From: Rhizophagus clarus | Taxonomy: Eukaryota; Glomeromycota; Glomeromycetes; Glomerales; Glomeraceae | Assembly (NCBI GenBank): GCA_015698045.1 | Contig: BLAL01000162.1 | Location: 744,001-808,000, forward strand | Reading direction: 5' to 3' | DNA length: 64,000 bases | Shown here: positions 43,807 to 54,929 of the stretch, piece by piece | Layout: the number at the start of each line of letters is the position of its first letter | How positions within the stretch are numbered: position 1 is the stretch's first letter | Program-made: the position numbers and the translations under genes | The notes under the pieces: model-generated | What the model was told of the DNA's origin: nothing | Seen by the model: only the letters and a program-made list of their open reading frames with translations | Database searches by the model: none

Positions 43807-46091
43807 GGAATAATTTATTTAACGCATCCCTGCGTTATAACGCATCCCTTATCATGTGTTTAATTGTTTTTATTTTATTTATAAAATAATCTTAAGCTGT
43901 TAAGCGCGTTGCAACTTTTCATTATTTTATTTTGTCTCCAAGAGGCGTTCCTATAAAAAAAAACAATAAAAAAACGTTAGAAATGTTAAACAAAATTAAC
44001 AAAAAAAAAGAAATAAATCCTACCTTTTTGTCTTCAGAAGTCTCCAGGGGTGCTTTTATAAAAAAAAAAGACAATAGAGGGACGTTAGAAAATATTCTTA
44101 AACGAGATTAATGAAAAAAAAAGAAACAACCCTTACCTTTTCATTTCCAGATGTCTCTGAAGGTGTTCCAGGTATGGCATTTTTTTCTTGTCTTTTTTCA
44201 ATTTCGTTTTCATATTTCATTTTTATTAACTATTTTTTCTTCTTTTTATGGTTTATCTTTCGTTAATTTATTCCCCTTTTCTTTTTGTTTTCATTCACTT
44301 TCTTCTTTTTCATTATCGCTCCTTTTTCCTTTCATTCTCATGATCGTTTCATCCTTATCACTATTTTGTCCTCATCGTTGTTTCATCCTTATCAATCATC
44401 ATTTCGTCTTCATCATCAATTATCATTTCGTCCTTATTATCAATTATCGTTTTATCTGTCCTTATCATCGATTATTATTTCATACATCTGTTCTCATCAT
44501 TTTGTCTTTATCATTAATTATTATTTCATCCTCATCATCGATTTCATTTCATCATCATCATTTTGCCTCCTTTTTTTTTAGATCTTAGTTTTGCGAACAA
44601 GGTATGACATTTTTCTTATCTTTTTTTTCAATTTCGTTTTCATATTTCATTTTTACTAACTATTTTTTCTTCTTTTTATGGTTTATCTTTCGTTAATTTA
44701 TTTCCCTTTTCTTTCGTTTTCATTCACTTTCTTCTTTTTCATTATCGCTCCTTTTTCCTTTCATTCTCATGATCGTTTCATCCTTATTACCATTTTGTCC
44801 TCATCATTGTTTCATCCTCATCAATCATCGTTTCGTCTTCATCATCAATTTTCATTTCGTCCTTATCATCAATCATCATTTTGTTCGTCCTTATCATCGA
44901 TTATTGTTTCATACATCTATCCTCATCACCAATTATCATTTCGTCTTTATCATTAATTATCATTTTATCCTCATCATCAATTTTATTTCATCATCATCAT
45001 TTCGCCTCCTTTTTTTTTAGATCTTAGTTTTGCGAACAAGGTATGGTATTTTTTCTTATCTTTTTTTTAATTTTGTTTTCATATTTCATTTTTACTAACT
45101 ATTTTTTTTCTTTTTATGGTTTATCTTTCGTTAATTTATTCCCTTTTCTTTTCGTTTTCATTTACTTTCTTCTTTTTCATTATCGCTCCTTTTTCCTTTC
45201 ATTCTCATGATCGTTTTATCCTTATCACCATTTTATCCTCATCGTTGTTTCATCCTCATCAATCATCATTTCGTCTTCATCATCAATTATCATTTTGTCC
45301 TTATCATCAATTATCGTTTTGTCTGTCCTTATTATTGATTATTGTTTCATTCATCCTCATCACCAATTATTGTTTCATCTTCACCATCAATTATCATTTC
45401 ATTCTCATCATCAATTATCATTTCATCCTTATCATTTCGTTCTTATCATTGTTTTGTTTTTATCATCGTTTTATTCTTGTCATCTTTTCATTTCTTCTTA
45501 TCATCTTTTCATCTTTTCATTCCTTTCTTATTATCTTTTCGTTTTTCATTATCCTTTCATTTTGTTCATCTCCCTTTTGTCATCCTTTCATTTTTTTGTC
45601 CCCTTCTTGTCATCTTTTCTTTTTTTTGCCCCTCCCATTATCTTTTTATTTTCATTTCTATTCCCTTTCATTTTGTCCCTATTTCCTTTTGTTTTCGATC
45701 CTGTTCCTTTCTTTTTTTCACTATCTTTCTTTTTTTTTACTATATCTTTTGTCTCCTATCATCTTCGTTATCTCCAATTATTTGTTTCTAATATTATTTC
45801 CATTATTTCTCTCTCTTATTATCATAATTATTAGGCTTCTTTTTTTTGTATCATTATTATCATTACTAGTTATGTTAAAGATAAATAATTGTAAAAAATA
45901 TTACCTTTGATAAACAGGGTTTAAAGGAATAAAGTCAGTTTAATATATAAATTTTGTTATTTTTTTTGTACAATAAATTTTAGCCAATTATTTTAATTCT
46001 TAACGATAATCTAAATTAAACTGCAACCAATAAAATTTATCACGTGATAGGGGGTGCATTACAACACAGGGTGCGTTAAATAAATTTACTC
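43807..46091. mobile_element. MULE-like element, 2,285 bp, 9-bp TSD TATAATTAA
   Basis: TATAATTAA occurs at 43798-43806 and 46092-46100. TIRs of about 50 bp: left GGAATAATTTATTTAACGCA, right (minus) GAGTAAATTTATTTAACGCA, continuing into CCC..., then TATCATGTG (left) or TATCACGTGATA (right, about 46,038). No transposase. The interior is pyrimidine-rich with a tandem ~430-bp repeat and exon-like junctions. The long Phe/Ser/His/Ile-rich plus-strand frames are low-complexity translations of TCATCCTCATCATCAATTAT repeats. Confidence 0.92.
44151..45480 (+). repeat. ~430-439 bp tandem repeat with a 20-nt exon-like segment
   Basis: Three copies starting at the GTATGR words at 44172, 44602 and 45041. 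The 20-nt segment ATCTTAGTTTTGCGAACAAG at 44582-44601 and 45021-45040 is preceded by CCTCCTTTTTTTTTAG and followed by GTATGA/GTATGG. The first unit instead has ATGTCTCTGAAGGTGTTCCAG-type sequence (44151-44171) after TTTTCATTTCCAG. The remainder of each unit is (TCATCATCAATTATCATTTCG)n. Confidence 0.88.
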
Positions 46092-46100
46092 TATAATTAA

Positions 46101-47110
46101 TTATGTAAATCTATAATTATATACTCCAAAATTCTAAAATTTGTATAACAGTATGAAAGTATGAATATTTCTGGATCTGATAATCCAATTTTATTAATAA
46201 TTATACTCTTATTTAATTTGTCTTATTAATACAAATCTAATGATATGTATTGCAACTCTTTAGCATCAATATTGACAAAGTTATCTTACTGCAAATATTT
46301 AGTAATTATTAGTATCAGAGCATGATTTAGTGATTGGATTTTTACATTCTTATTATCATTAGATTCATCTTGATAAGATAAATCAAATGATGGTAAGATT
46401 ATCAAAATCAGACAACTAGTTTCAGAGTTATGATTTACTAAATTTTTAAATATAATTTAGCTAAAATTTAGGTTAATTTTAGCTAAATATTTTTGTAATA
46501 CATATCGGTGGATTTGACTACCTTGCATTAATTACTAAATTTTGATGATTTTCATAATTTTTATTACCCAAACCTAATCTGTAATACTAAAAAGTCACTT
46601 AATAGACTGTCATTTGACTAAATAATATGTTGAATAAAAAATTTACATTTGCGAAACTTAAATTATTCAATGTAAAATAGATGCCAAAAACCCATTTCAC
46701 CAACAAAAAACCCATTTCTCACCTGTATAATAATTTTAATATATATTATTAGAAAGTAAATGTACTTTAATAAAATAAAGAGTAAAATAAAAATTTATAT
46801 AATCACAGTAGCTATGAATATAAAAGTATTTACGACTCTGAATATTATTAAAAAAATTTTTTTTCATAATAAATTTTATAAAATTATCTAATTTACATTT
46901 ATCTAATTTTACGTAATATAGGAATTTTTATATACTTTCAAATGTATTTAATATTGACATGTGATCCATATCATAAAATTATATTGATTATAAGAAAACA
47001 AATCTGCCGATATACATCAAATTTTTATTACTTTTATAATCATTTATAAACATTATATACACTACTATTTTATACTTTTAATTATAATATATAATATATG
47101 CTATTTATAT
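46101..47110. other. AT-rich gene-free DNA
   Basis: Unstructured AT-rich sequence. I see no frame, TIR or RNA gene. Confidence 0.4.
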
Positions 47111-47119
47111 AAAATTCAC

Positions 47120-48010
47120 TGTTCAAATACAAGTGGATATTTCCAAAGGAAAATGAAAAGAAATGTTAAAATAAAATACTCTTCCCCTTTTATCTTGATA
47201 TTTCTTGTTCAGAATCCCAAATTCTAGTACTGATAGGTAATTGCTAAAAAACACAAACTCAGGTATCCTAAAGAAAAAAAAAAAGAACCTCCCCTCCATT
47301 CTACTTACATTCCCACTGAAGTCTGGTATCAAAGAAAGGCTAAAGTCCACGTCCTTAAAGAAAAAAAAGGAAAGAACCCGTCAGTAATGTTCCAAATCAA
47401 AAAAAGGCCTCTCTCATTTAACCACTATATTTATATTTCTGCCGAAACTTAATATCCAAGAAGCTGAAATCTGCCCTAAAAAAAAACAAAAAAGGATTAT
47501 TAATAATGTTCTTGAATCAAAAAAAGAATCTCCCCTCTATTCTACTTACATTCCCACTGAAATCTGGTATCAAAAAAAGGTTGAAGTCTGTGTCTCTAAA
47601 GAAAAAAAAAAGAAAGAAAATGTTAGTAATGTTCTCAAATCAAAAAAAGGCCCATCTCATTCAACCACTATATTTACATTTCTGCTAAAGCCCAATATCC
47701 AAGAAGCTAAAGTCCATGTCCTTAAAGAAAAAACAAGAAAGGGAACGTTAGTAACATTTCCAATTTTTTAAAAAATACCATCCTCCTTCCCATTCTATGT
47801 ATACTCACTATTCATCCTTCTGGTATTCAATAGGTCACAGTTGAAAGCTCTTAAAAATAAAAAAAGAAAAGGAAAATTAGTAACATTTCCAATTCAAAAA
47901 ATTCCCTCTCACTTTCCATTCTACTTACATTTCTGTTTACATTTCCATGTCAGGTATCCAAGAGGTCGAATTCCAAGTATTTCCAAGTCCAAGAGATATT
48001 TTAAACATAA
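47120..48010 (-). repeat. Minus-strand exon-like cassette array, ~120-130 bp period
   Basis: On the minus strand each unit has a T-rich tract ending in TTCTTTAAG or TTTAG, a ~45-nt segment, and GTAAGTAGAAT. Best copies: 47353-47309 (45 nt, starting GACGTGGACTTTAGCCTTTC, ending CTTCAGTGGGAAT) and 47595-47550 (46 nt). Degenerate copies lie near 47,460-47,420, 47,720-47,680, 47,850-47,815 and 47,980-47,940. Confidence 0.8.
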
Positions 48011-48057
48011 AAAAAAATTAATTTTTTATAGTTTTATTGGAAAAAAAAATAGAAAAA

Positions 48058-49540
48058 GTTCTCATGCCACCCCGGGTGGTAACATGATTTTTGCCACCCC
48101 TTATCATGTGATTTAAATTTAAATTATAAAATTACGTCATGCCGATCATTTGTTTAGTGTTTTTTTACGCAATTTTTTTTTTACGGCTTTGACTTCGGTA
48201 AGTTTTTGATATTACTTATATTGTTTTTATTAATCAGCAGTTCAGCACTGATTGACTTCTCTTTTTTGTAGGTGCTTTTTTTCTTAACTTTGGGCTTTTG
48301 ATAAGTTTTTGTTTAACATTGTGCATGTTTTTTTCGTTAATTAGCGTTAACGCTTTTTAAGCTGTTCTCATTTTTTGTAGGTAATTCTTTTCAGCTTTTA
48401 GTGACCTTAGACTTCGATATTAGAACTTTTAATAAGTAGTAAATTCAAACACTTTTGAACATCTTGGGTCTTTGAGAGTTTATTTTCGTTAGTAACTAAC
48501 TTTTTTTTTCTTTTTTCTTTTTGTTTGGTTGGGGTTCTTTTTGTAATTTTATTTCTCTATTTCAATTTTCCACTTCGTCTCTTATCATTTTTCCATTACC
48601 ATTCGTCCCTTATTGGTTTCTATCATCTTTTTCCTTTCCTATCCTTTTTTTCATTTCTTATTCCCTTTTTTTTGTTTTCTATCATCACCTCTTCTTTTTT
48701 TCTTTCCTCATAACATTTTCCTTTTTCTTTCATCATCACTTCCCCTTTTTTTCTTTTCACATTATTTCCTCATCATTTTCTCCTTCTTTTTTTCGTTCCT
48801 CATCATTTTTTTCACTTCCTTCTTTTTTTTTCATTTCGCATCATTCTTTTTTTCATTTCGCATAATCCTTTTTTTTCATTTCGCAACATCCTTTTTTTCA
48901 TTCCACATCATCCTTTTTTTCGTTCTATAACATCCTTTTTTTTCATTTTATATCCTTTTTTTTCATCTCATATCATTCTTTTTTTTCGTTTTACATCATT
49001 CTTTTTTTTCGTTTCATATCTTTTTTTTTCATTTCACATCAACTCTTTCCTTTTTTTTCGTTTCTCATTATTCTTCCACCTTTCCTTTTTTTTGTTCTTC
49101 TCTTTCTTATTTTTTATCTTCTTTTGCTTCCCCTTTGATCTCCTTTCGCTTTTACTAATTGTTTCTTTTTTATCATTGTAGTTTGTTGTTAGATTACCTA
49201 TTTATATCATTTATTACTAGATCTGTTAAAAATAAATAATCGTTTAGATTTAAATTCACTTATAACATATATTTAATAAAATAATTAACTAAAAAAGTAC
49301 TGAATACAATAACTAAAGTTTCTTTTTAAAATCATATCAGATATAAGTATACTTTTTAATTTTGATTTAAATTGTCATTTATTAAAGATTATCTTTGCGA
49401 AAAAAATTTTTTTTATATGAAAAAAATTAAAGTTAAAAATTAACTGATTAAGATTGGGCAATTAAAATTTATTTTAAATCACGTGACAGGGGTGGCAGAA
49501 AAACTGATACCACCCGGGGTGGCACCTAGATAACTTCAAA
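48058..49540. mobile_element. TIR element with GCCACCCCGGGTGG ends (MULE-like by motif)
   Basis: Left GCCACCCCGGGTGGTAACAT at about 48,065 and right (minus) GCCACCCCGGGTGGTATCAG at about 49,525, each followed about 15 bases later by GCCACCCCTTATCATGTGAT or GCCACCCCTGTCACGTGATT and then TTAAAWT. The TIR is 55-60 bp. TSD not resolved. The interior begins with exon-like units (CTTTGACTTCGGTAAGTTTT at about 48,186; TTTTTTGTAGGTGC at about 48,270; TTTTTTGTAGGTAATTC at about 48,375) and continues as TTTTTTTCATTTCGCATCAT repeats. The Phe/Ser-rich frames at 48,520-48,930 are translations of these repeats. Confidence 0.82.
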
Positions 49541-50039
49541 AAATATTTTTAAAAAAAAAGTATTATTGGAATTTTTACCAAATTATATGCGTTTAAAAAA
49601 ATAGAATAAAACATTAATAATATGTTTCGCTAAAAGATAATTGAAAAAAAAAATGTTTTTTTTCATTTTTTATAGGTGAAAAATATTTATAAAAAAGTTC
49701 AATATGGTGAAAAGTTAATTATAAAATTAAAGTTTTTATTAAAGAATAAAACAGATTTAACTAATTTTTTATAAAAAAAAAATTATTGATTTTTTTTTTT
49801 GAATTGTAAAACTGTCGCTAATATTTTTTTATCAGTTATTGATATCGATAAATCTTGTTTAGTAAACTGAAAAACTGAAATGAGTAGGAATGCCAAACAG
49901 AACACTTGCCAATTTTAGTAAGCTTAAATTATGAGTCGATGTAAAAGGAATGTGTTATTTTTAGATTAGTATTACATGTGCCTTTTTATGATTACGGCAA
50001 TTTATCTTAGTATAAAAAAAACATTTTTTTATTTGATTA
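49541..50039. other. AT-rich gene-free DNA
   Basis: Simple AT-rich sequence. No features seen. Confidence 0.4.
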
Positions 50040-51690
50040 TTAGTTTTACATGATTTTAGAAACGCTGGAACAAATGGTTCTGGCATTTTTTTTTTCAATT
50101 TACATAATAGAAACGCTGGAACTATTGGCTCTGGCATTTTTTTTCAATTTGCATAATAGAAACGCTGGAACCATTAGCTCCAGCATTTTTTTTCAATTTG
50201 CATAATAGAAACGCTAGAACTATTGGCTCCAGCATTTTTTTTTTGAATCTTTATAATAGAAACGCCAGAACCATGCATTTGTTCTAGTGTTTTTTTTTCA
50301 ATTTTACATAAAGAAATGCCAGAACAAATGGTTCTGGCATTTTTTTTTCCAATTTACATAATAGAAATGCTAGAACCATTAGCTCCAGCATTTTTTTTTG
50401 AATCTTCATAATAGAAATGCCAGAACTATTTGTTCTGGCATTTTTTTTTTAATTTTACATAAAGAAATACCAGAACAAATGGTTCTGGCATTTTTTTTCC
50501 AATTTACATAATAGAAATACCAGAACTATTGGCTCTAGCATTTTTTTTCAAATCTTTATAATAGAAACGTCAGAACTATTTGTTCTGGCATTTTTTTTTC
50601 AATTTTACATAAAGAAATGCCAGAACAAATAGTTCTAGCATTTTTTTTTCCAATTTACATAATAAAAACGCTGGAACCATTGGCTCCAGCATTTTTTTTC
50701 AAATTTTCATAATAGAAACGCCAGAACAAATAGTTCTGACATTTTTTTTTCAATTTACATTATAGAAATGCTGAAACCATTTGTTCTGTCATTTTATTTT
50801 TAATTTTAAATAAAAAAATACTGGAACAAATAGTTTCAGTATTTTTTTTTAAATTTGTATAATAGAAACGTCAGAACCATTGGCTCTAACGTTTTTTTTC
50901 AAATTTTCATAATAGAAATGCCAGAACTATTTGTTCTGACATTTTTTTTCGATTTACATGAAAGAAACACCAGAACAAATGGTTCTGGTGTTTTTTTTCA
51001 ATTTACATAATAGAAACGCCAGAACTATTAGTTCCAGCATTTTTTTCAAATTTTCGTAATAGAAACGCTGAAACAAATGATTCTGCCATTTTTTTCAATT
51101 TTACATAAAAGAAATGCCAGAACCATTTGTTCTAGCATTTTTTTTTTCAATTTACATAATAGAAACGCCAAAACCATTTGTTCTGGCATTTTTTTTCGAA
51201 TTTTCATAATAGAAACGCCAGAACAAATGGTTCTGACATTTTTTTTGATTTTACATAAAAGAAATACCAGAACAAATCATTCTAGCATTTTTTTTCAATT
51301 ACATTATAGAAACGCTAGAACTATTTGTTTTGGCATTTTTTTTCAATTTTAAATAAAGAAACACCAGAACAAATAGTTTCAGCATTTTTTTTCAATTTAC
51401 ATAATAGAAATGCCAGAACTATTTATTCTGATGTTTTTTTGGATTTACATGAAAGAAACGTCAGAATAAATGGTTCTGGCATTTTTTTTCAATTTACATT
51501 ATAGAAACGCTGAAACCATTTGTTCTGGCATTTTTTTTTTCAATTTTAAATAAAGAAACACTGGAACAAATAGTTTCGGCATTTTTTTTCAATCTGCACA
51601 ATAGAAATACCAGAACAAATGGTTCTGACATTTTCTTTTTCAATTTACATAATAGAAACGCCAGAACTATTAGTTTCAGTATTTTTTTAT
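50040..51690. repeat. Hairpin satellite: ~28 tandem ~60-bp units with stem plus T-run
   Basis: Each unit reads approximately AATAGAAACGCCAGAACNAT, then TNGTTCTGGC, then ATTTTTTTTT, then CAATTTACAT. The stem GCCAGAAC/GTTCTGGC is perfect in many copies, and where one arm has changed (for example GCTGGAACCATTAGCTCCAGC) the other arm has often changed to match. The loop is usually 5-6 bases. Similar single units occur inside the 19,247 element. The short Asn/Arg/Thr frame at 51,077 is a translation of the array. Confidence 0.92.
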
Positions 51691-52299
51691 ATTTATTTGA
51701 CCTAAATATATGTCAGATCAACGGGTCAGGTCAGATAACTGACTAACGCTAGGGTATTTTAATGAAAATTATTTATTATTGAAGAATCTGACGATGCATT
51801 AAGTTTGGCCAAAATTATGTTAATTCCGGCCAAAAGTAAAACTGCACCAATTGCATTTTTAAAATTGTACACACTTTTTTTAGATCATAATATTGCATAT
51901 CCTTAACTTATATAATACTTTTTATAACAAAATTTAACATATTTGAGCGATAAGACAAATCTGCCGATATAATAAAATTAAATACAGAATCTGAAATTAA
52001 ATACAGAATTTAGATCTTTTCTAATAAATTACTTAATAAGTACAGAATTACAGAATTACATAATTTCATAATATGAAAATAATTTCGAATACAAGTATAT
52101 ACCTGTATAACTTTATGATATATATAGTTTGAATAAAATATTCTAACTTTGTTAAAAAAAAATTTTCAATATATAATAATACAGAATATACAGGAATAAG
52201 ACTATCAGCTAGTGAAGATTTTTGGTTATTTTGCAGACCCTATATGATACAAACCTATTTCTAAATAAACAAATATTCTTAATACATTAATATTTTTAA
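51691..52299. other. AT-rich gene-free DNA
   Basis: GGTCAGGTCAGATAACTGAC at about 51,728 is a subterminal word of the hAT-like elements at 36,545 and 34,597, so an element end probably lies here. The rest has no feature. Confidence 0.35.
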
Positions 52300-52889
52300 T
52301 AGTTCAGTTTAATCTACAAATATTTAAGGCTTTGCTTCAAGACTCAACTATTTTAATAAGGTTTTATCCAATCTTAAAAAAAAAGTGAGCAAGTTAGTCA
52401 CAGATGGAATAATGCAACCAGTTATTGCTAGTAACATATACAAGTTATGCTTCTACTTATACCAAAAATAGCAGTTGATCAGCTGATTTTGAATCAGTCA
52501 GTCATAATGCTAGTACACAAGAAGCTTTAGCTTCTTAATGTACAAATGGATAATCAGTCTTTTATATTACTGAAACCTAAACTTGGTACTATCAGTACTA
52601 AATTAAAAAAAAATAAGGTTCTGTTTAAAGCTATTGAAAAAGTATTTACTGATTTTTAGGTTTCTGATAGTTAAACAAATAATGTCAGAGATATACAGTT
52701 AACTCTCTTTATAGTCACACATTTGGAACAGTTTATATTTGGTGACTATGATGAGATGTGACTATAAGCAATAAAATCTTATAATTAAATCAGTAATTTT
52801 GGCCAGAATTATAAATTGTAATAATTTTGGTTAAATATTCACATTATAATAATTTTGTCAATATTATTCCAATTATTACAGATTTATAA

Positions 52890-54909
52890 AAAAAAACTCT
52901 CTCCCTTCCGTTCAAAACCAAAAAATATAAAAATTTATTTTTTATTTTAAAATACAATAGAGGTTATAGAGTTTCCCAAAATAAACCCAGCACATTATGG
53001 TGCTAACTATGGCTCCACTGACTATAGCGACTCTTCTGACGAAGGTGAAAAAATGTTAGAGGATACTTTTCAGCCAGTTTTGACAAAAAACTAAATGAAA
53101 AAGCTGCGAAAGAAAGCTAAGAAACAACAACATAAACAACTACCTATACCGCAAACTTTGACACCCAAATAAAAAAATCTCTAAACACAGGAAGAAGCTT
53201 GACAAGTTTACATTAAGGCTTTATTATATTCTTTTGAAACTCGAGTATTGTTAATACTCGAAGAAAATTTTCAAAGTATAACATTTCAGGATGCTAACGA
53301 ACAAGGCAAATGGCTAATACAAACTTTTGGTCTTGACGCTGAGCCTGTACGGTATAAACCTCTCACACAAAAAACTAATATTCCCAACATCCTAATTTCC
53401 TTAATAGTTCATACGACTCTAAGAGTGTACTCTAGTATACTCAACAGCCAGGACTCTCTCGCTAAAATATTTTCCCTTCTTAAAAAAAAAGTGGAAGATA
53501 CGGTTGAACATAGAATATCACGTACAGAACAGAATCTGGTTAATTCTGGTATCCCGCATCAGGATACACAACAGACTATTCCTAAATCAGTACCTGATGA
53601 TCATCAATCTCTACAAAATCCGCCAGTTGATCCTGACGTCATGCAGATTTTCTCTGATGCAGATACTGTATTACCGCCTCCTTCCCTTAGTACAATTGAT
53701 GCTAAACCAAATAAATCTAAGAAGGCAGCGACCAAGTCTATAGAAAAAGTATACGTCAATCAATTAATTCCTAATGACAAAATGAACAATGTTAGGAACA
53801 TTTTCGTATATGACGTTCTTGCAAGTTGGTCCCATATAAAAATTATTACTGAACTTAAAACATGGGGTGATGTTATATCCATGATAACAAAGCGTTAATG
53901 CAAGTATCAAATATTACGCATAAAGATTTGTCTTTCATCCTTTTCATTAGCGTCTTTTGACTAAGGTATATGGCAATACTCCTTAGGCGACCAAGTAATA
54001 CGATGGTTCTCAGAACACTGTCTTTACAACAAAGAAAGCGACGAGAACAGTTCCATTTATACCTCAATGACCTACCTCAAGATAGTAATTGTTGGCAATT
54101 ATAGGACCATACTAAACCTTCAACTATTTTCTCTCATTATTCGATTAAAGCTTTAAAGCACTTTAATTCTGGTGGGAAATTCCAGATTGTGGCGTACTTC
54201 AAAAGATATCAAGATGTAGAAATTTGTCATAAGACAACTTTCAATTTCAATTATAATAATACAGATCACTCTCTCCCATTGTGTGCTTCTCCTATTTCTT
54301 CTCAGAACAAAAACAAGAAGCCTACGAAGAATTCTAATAAGCAGAATTCTGGTTTTCCTAAAGCTCGCTTTACTAATTCTAAACCTACCAATGATCAAGC
54401 GAAGACTTCCAAAAAGTCAAAAGATAAAAAGAAAAAGAAGTCTTTGGGCAAGACATCTAATGATAAGATGGATATTGTTAAACTTAACTTTTGCTAGCTT
54501 TAATTTCTTAATTATTGTTATTTTAGTAGAATAGCGTTATTTTGTTTTATTTTATTTTTTTTTTATTTTATTTTTATTTGTTTGTTTGAGTAAGTCTGCC
54601 AAGCAATGAACAACTATGGGGTTTTGTTGAATTAAGGTGTTGATGCTTCATTGAGGAAGTGATTATAATTTATATCTGAGGAGCTATAGATTGTTGTCTT
54701 GCAGGACAGCGCCACTTGTTTTAGCTTAGTTTTAACTTTTGTTAGAGATACTTGCGATAACTGTATTTATTACTTAGTTGTTTAAGTACAATGGTTTGAC
54801 CAACTATCGATGCTTACTTAGGGTTCCTTTGTATTGTTTGAATCTGTTTTACTTTTTGTATTTCAGTTGGATGACAATTGTTTAAATAAAAATAAAAATA
54901 AAAATAAAA
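52890..54909 (+). mobile_element. ORF1-only non-LTR retroelement copy B, complete insertion
   Basis: The 19-bp direct repeat AATTATTACAGATTTATAA lies at 52871-52889 and 54910-54928. The 3' end is a microsatellite-like tail (TAAAAA)n instead of pure A. Length 2.02 kb, as in copies 1 and 2. Inserted within the pogo-like element. Confidence 0.93.
52997..54497 (+). pseudogene. LINE ORF1-type protein copy B, stops and frameshift
   Basis: Recognisable blocks: FQPVLTKN*MKKLRKKAKK (TAA where copy 2 has CAG for Gln in LTKNQ), a stretch with further TAA/TGA codons, then a 216-codon open piece (53248-53898) from MLILEENFQSITFQDANEQG through ILISLIVHTTLRVYSSILNS to FVYDVLASWSHIKIITELKT then WGDVISMITKR*CKYQ (TAA for CAA), SFD*GIWQYSLGDQVIRWFS (TAA for CAA), a frame change near 54,040, then KALKHFNSGGKFQIVAYFKR and the Lys/Asn/Ser-rich tail ending at 54497 (KMDIVKLNFC). 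The role as for the other ORF1 copies; non-functional. Confidence 0.82.
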
Positions 54910-54929
54910 ATTATTACAGATTTATAACC

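Noticed and set aside
44151..45910. Several 90-264 aa Phe/Ser/His-rich plus-strand frames
   Set aside because: Open in multiple frames because TCATCATCA-type repeats lack stops; they track the repeat units of a TIR element, not a gene.
50040..51690. CRISPR-like array
   Set aside because: Regular hairpin repeats suggested it, but units are contiguous with no unique spacers, degenerate, and the genome is eukaryotic.
50040..51690. Bacterial-type intrinsic terminators (stem plus T-run)
   Set aside because: The form fits but the organism is eukaryotic and units repeat 28 times with no genes to terminate; reported only as satellite.
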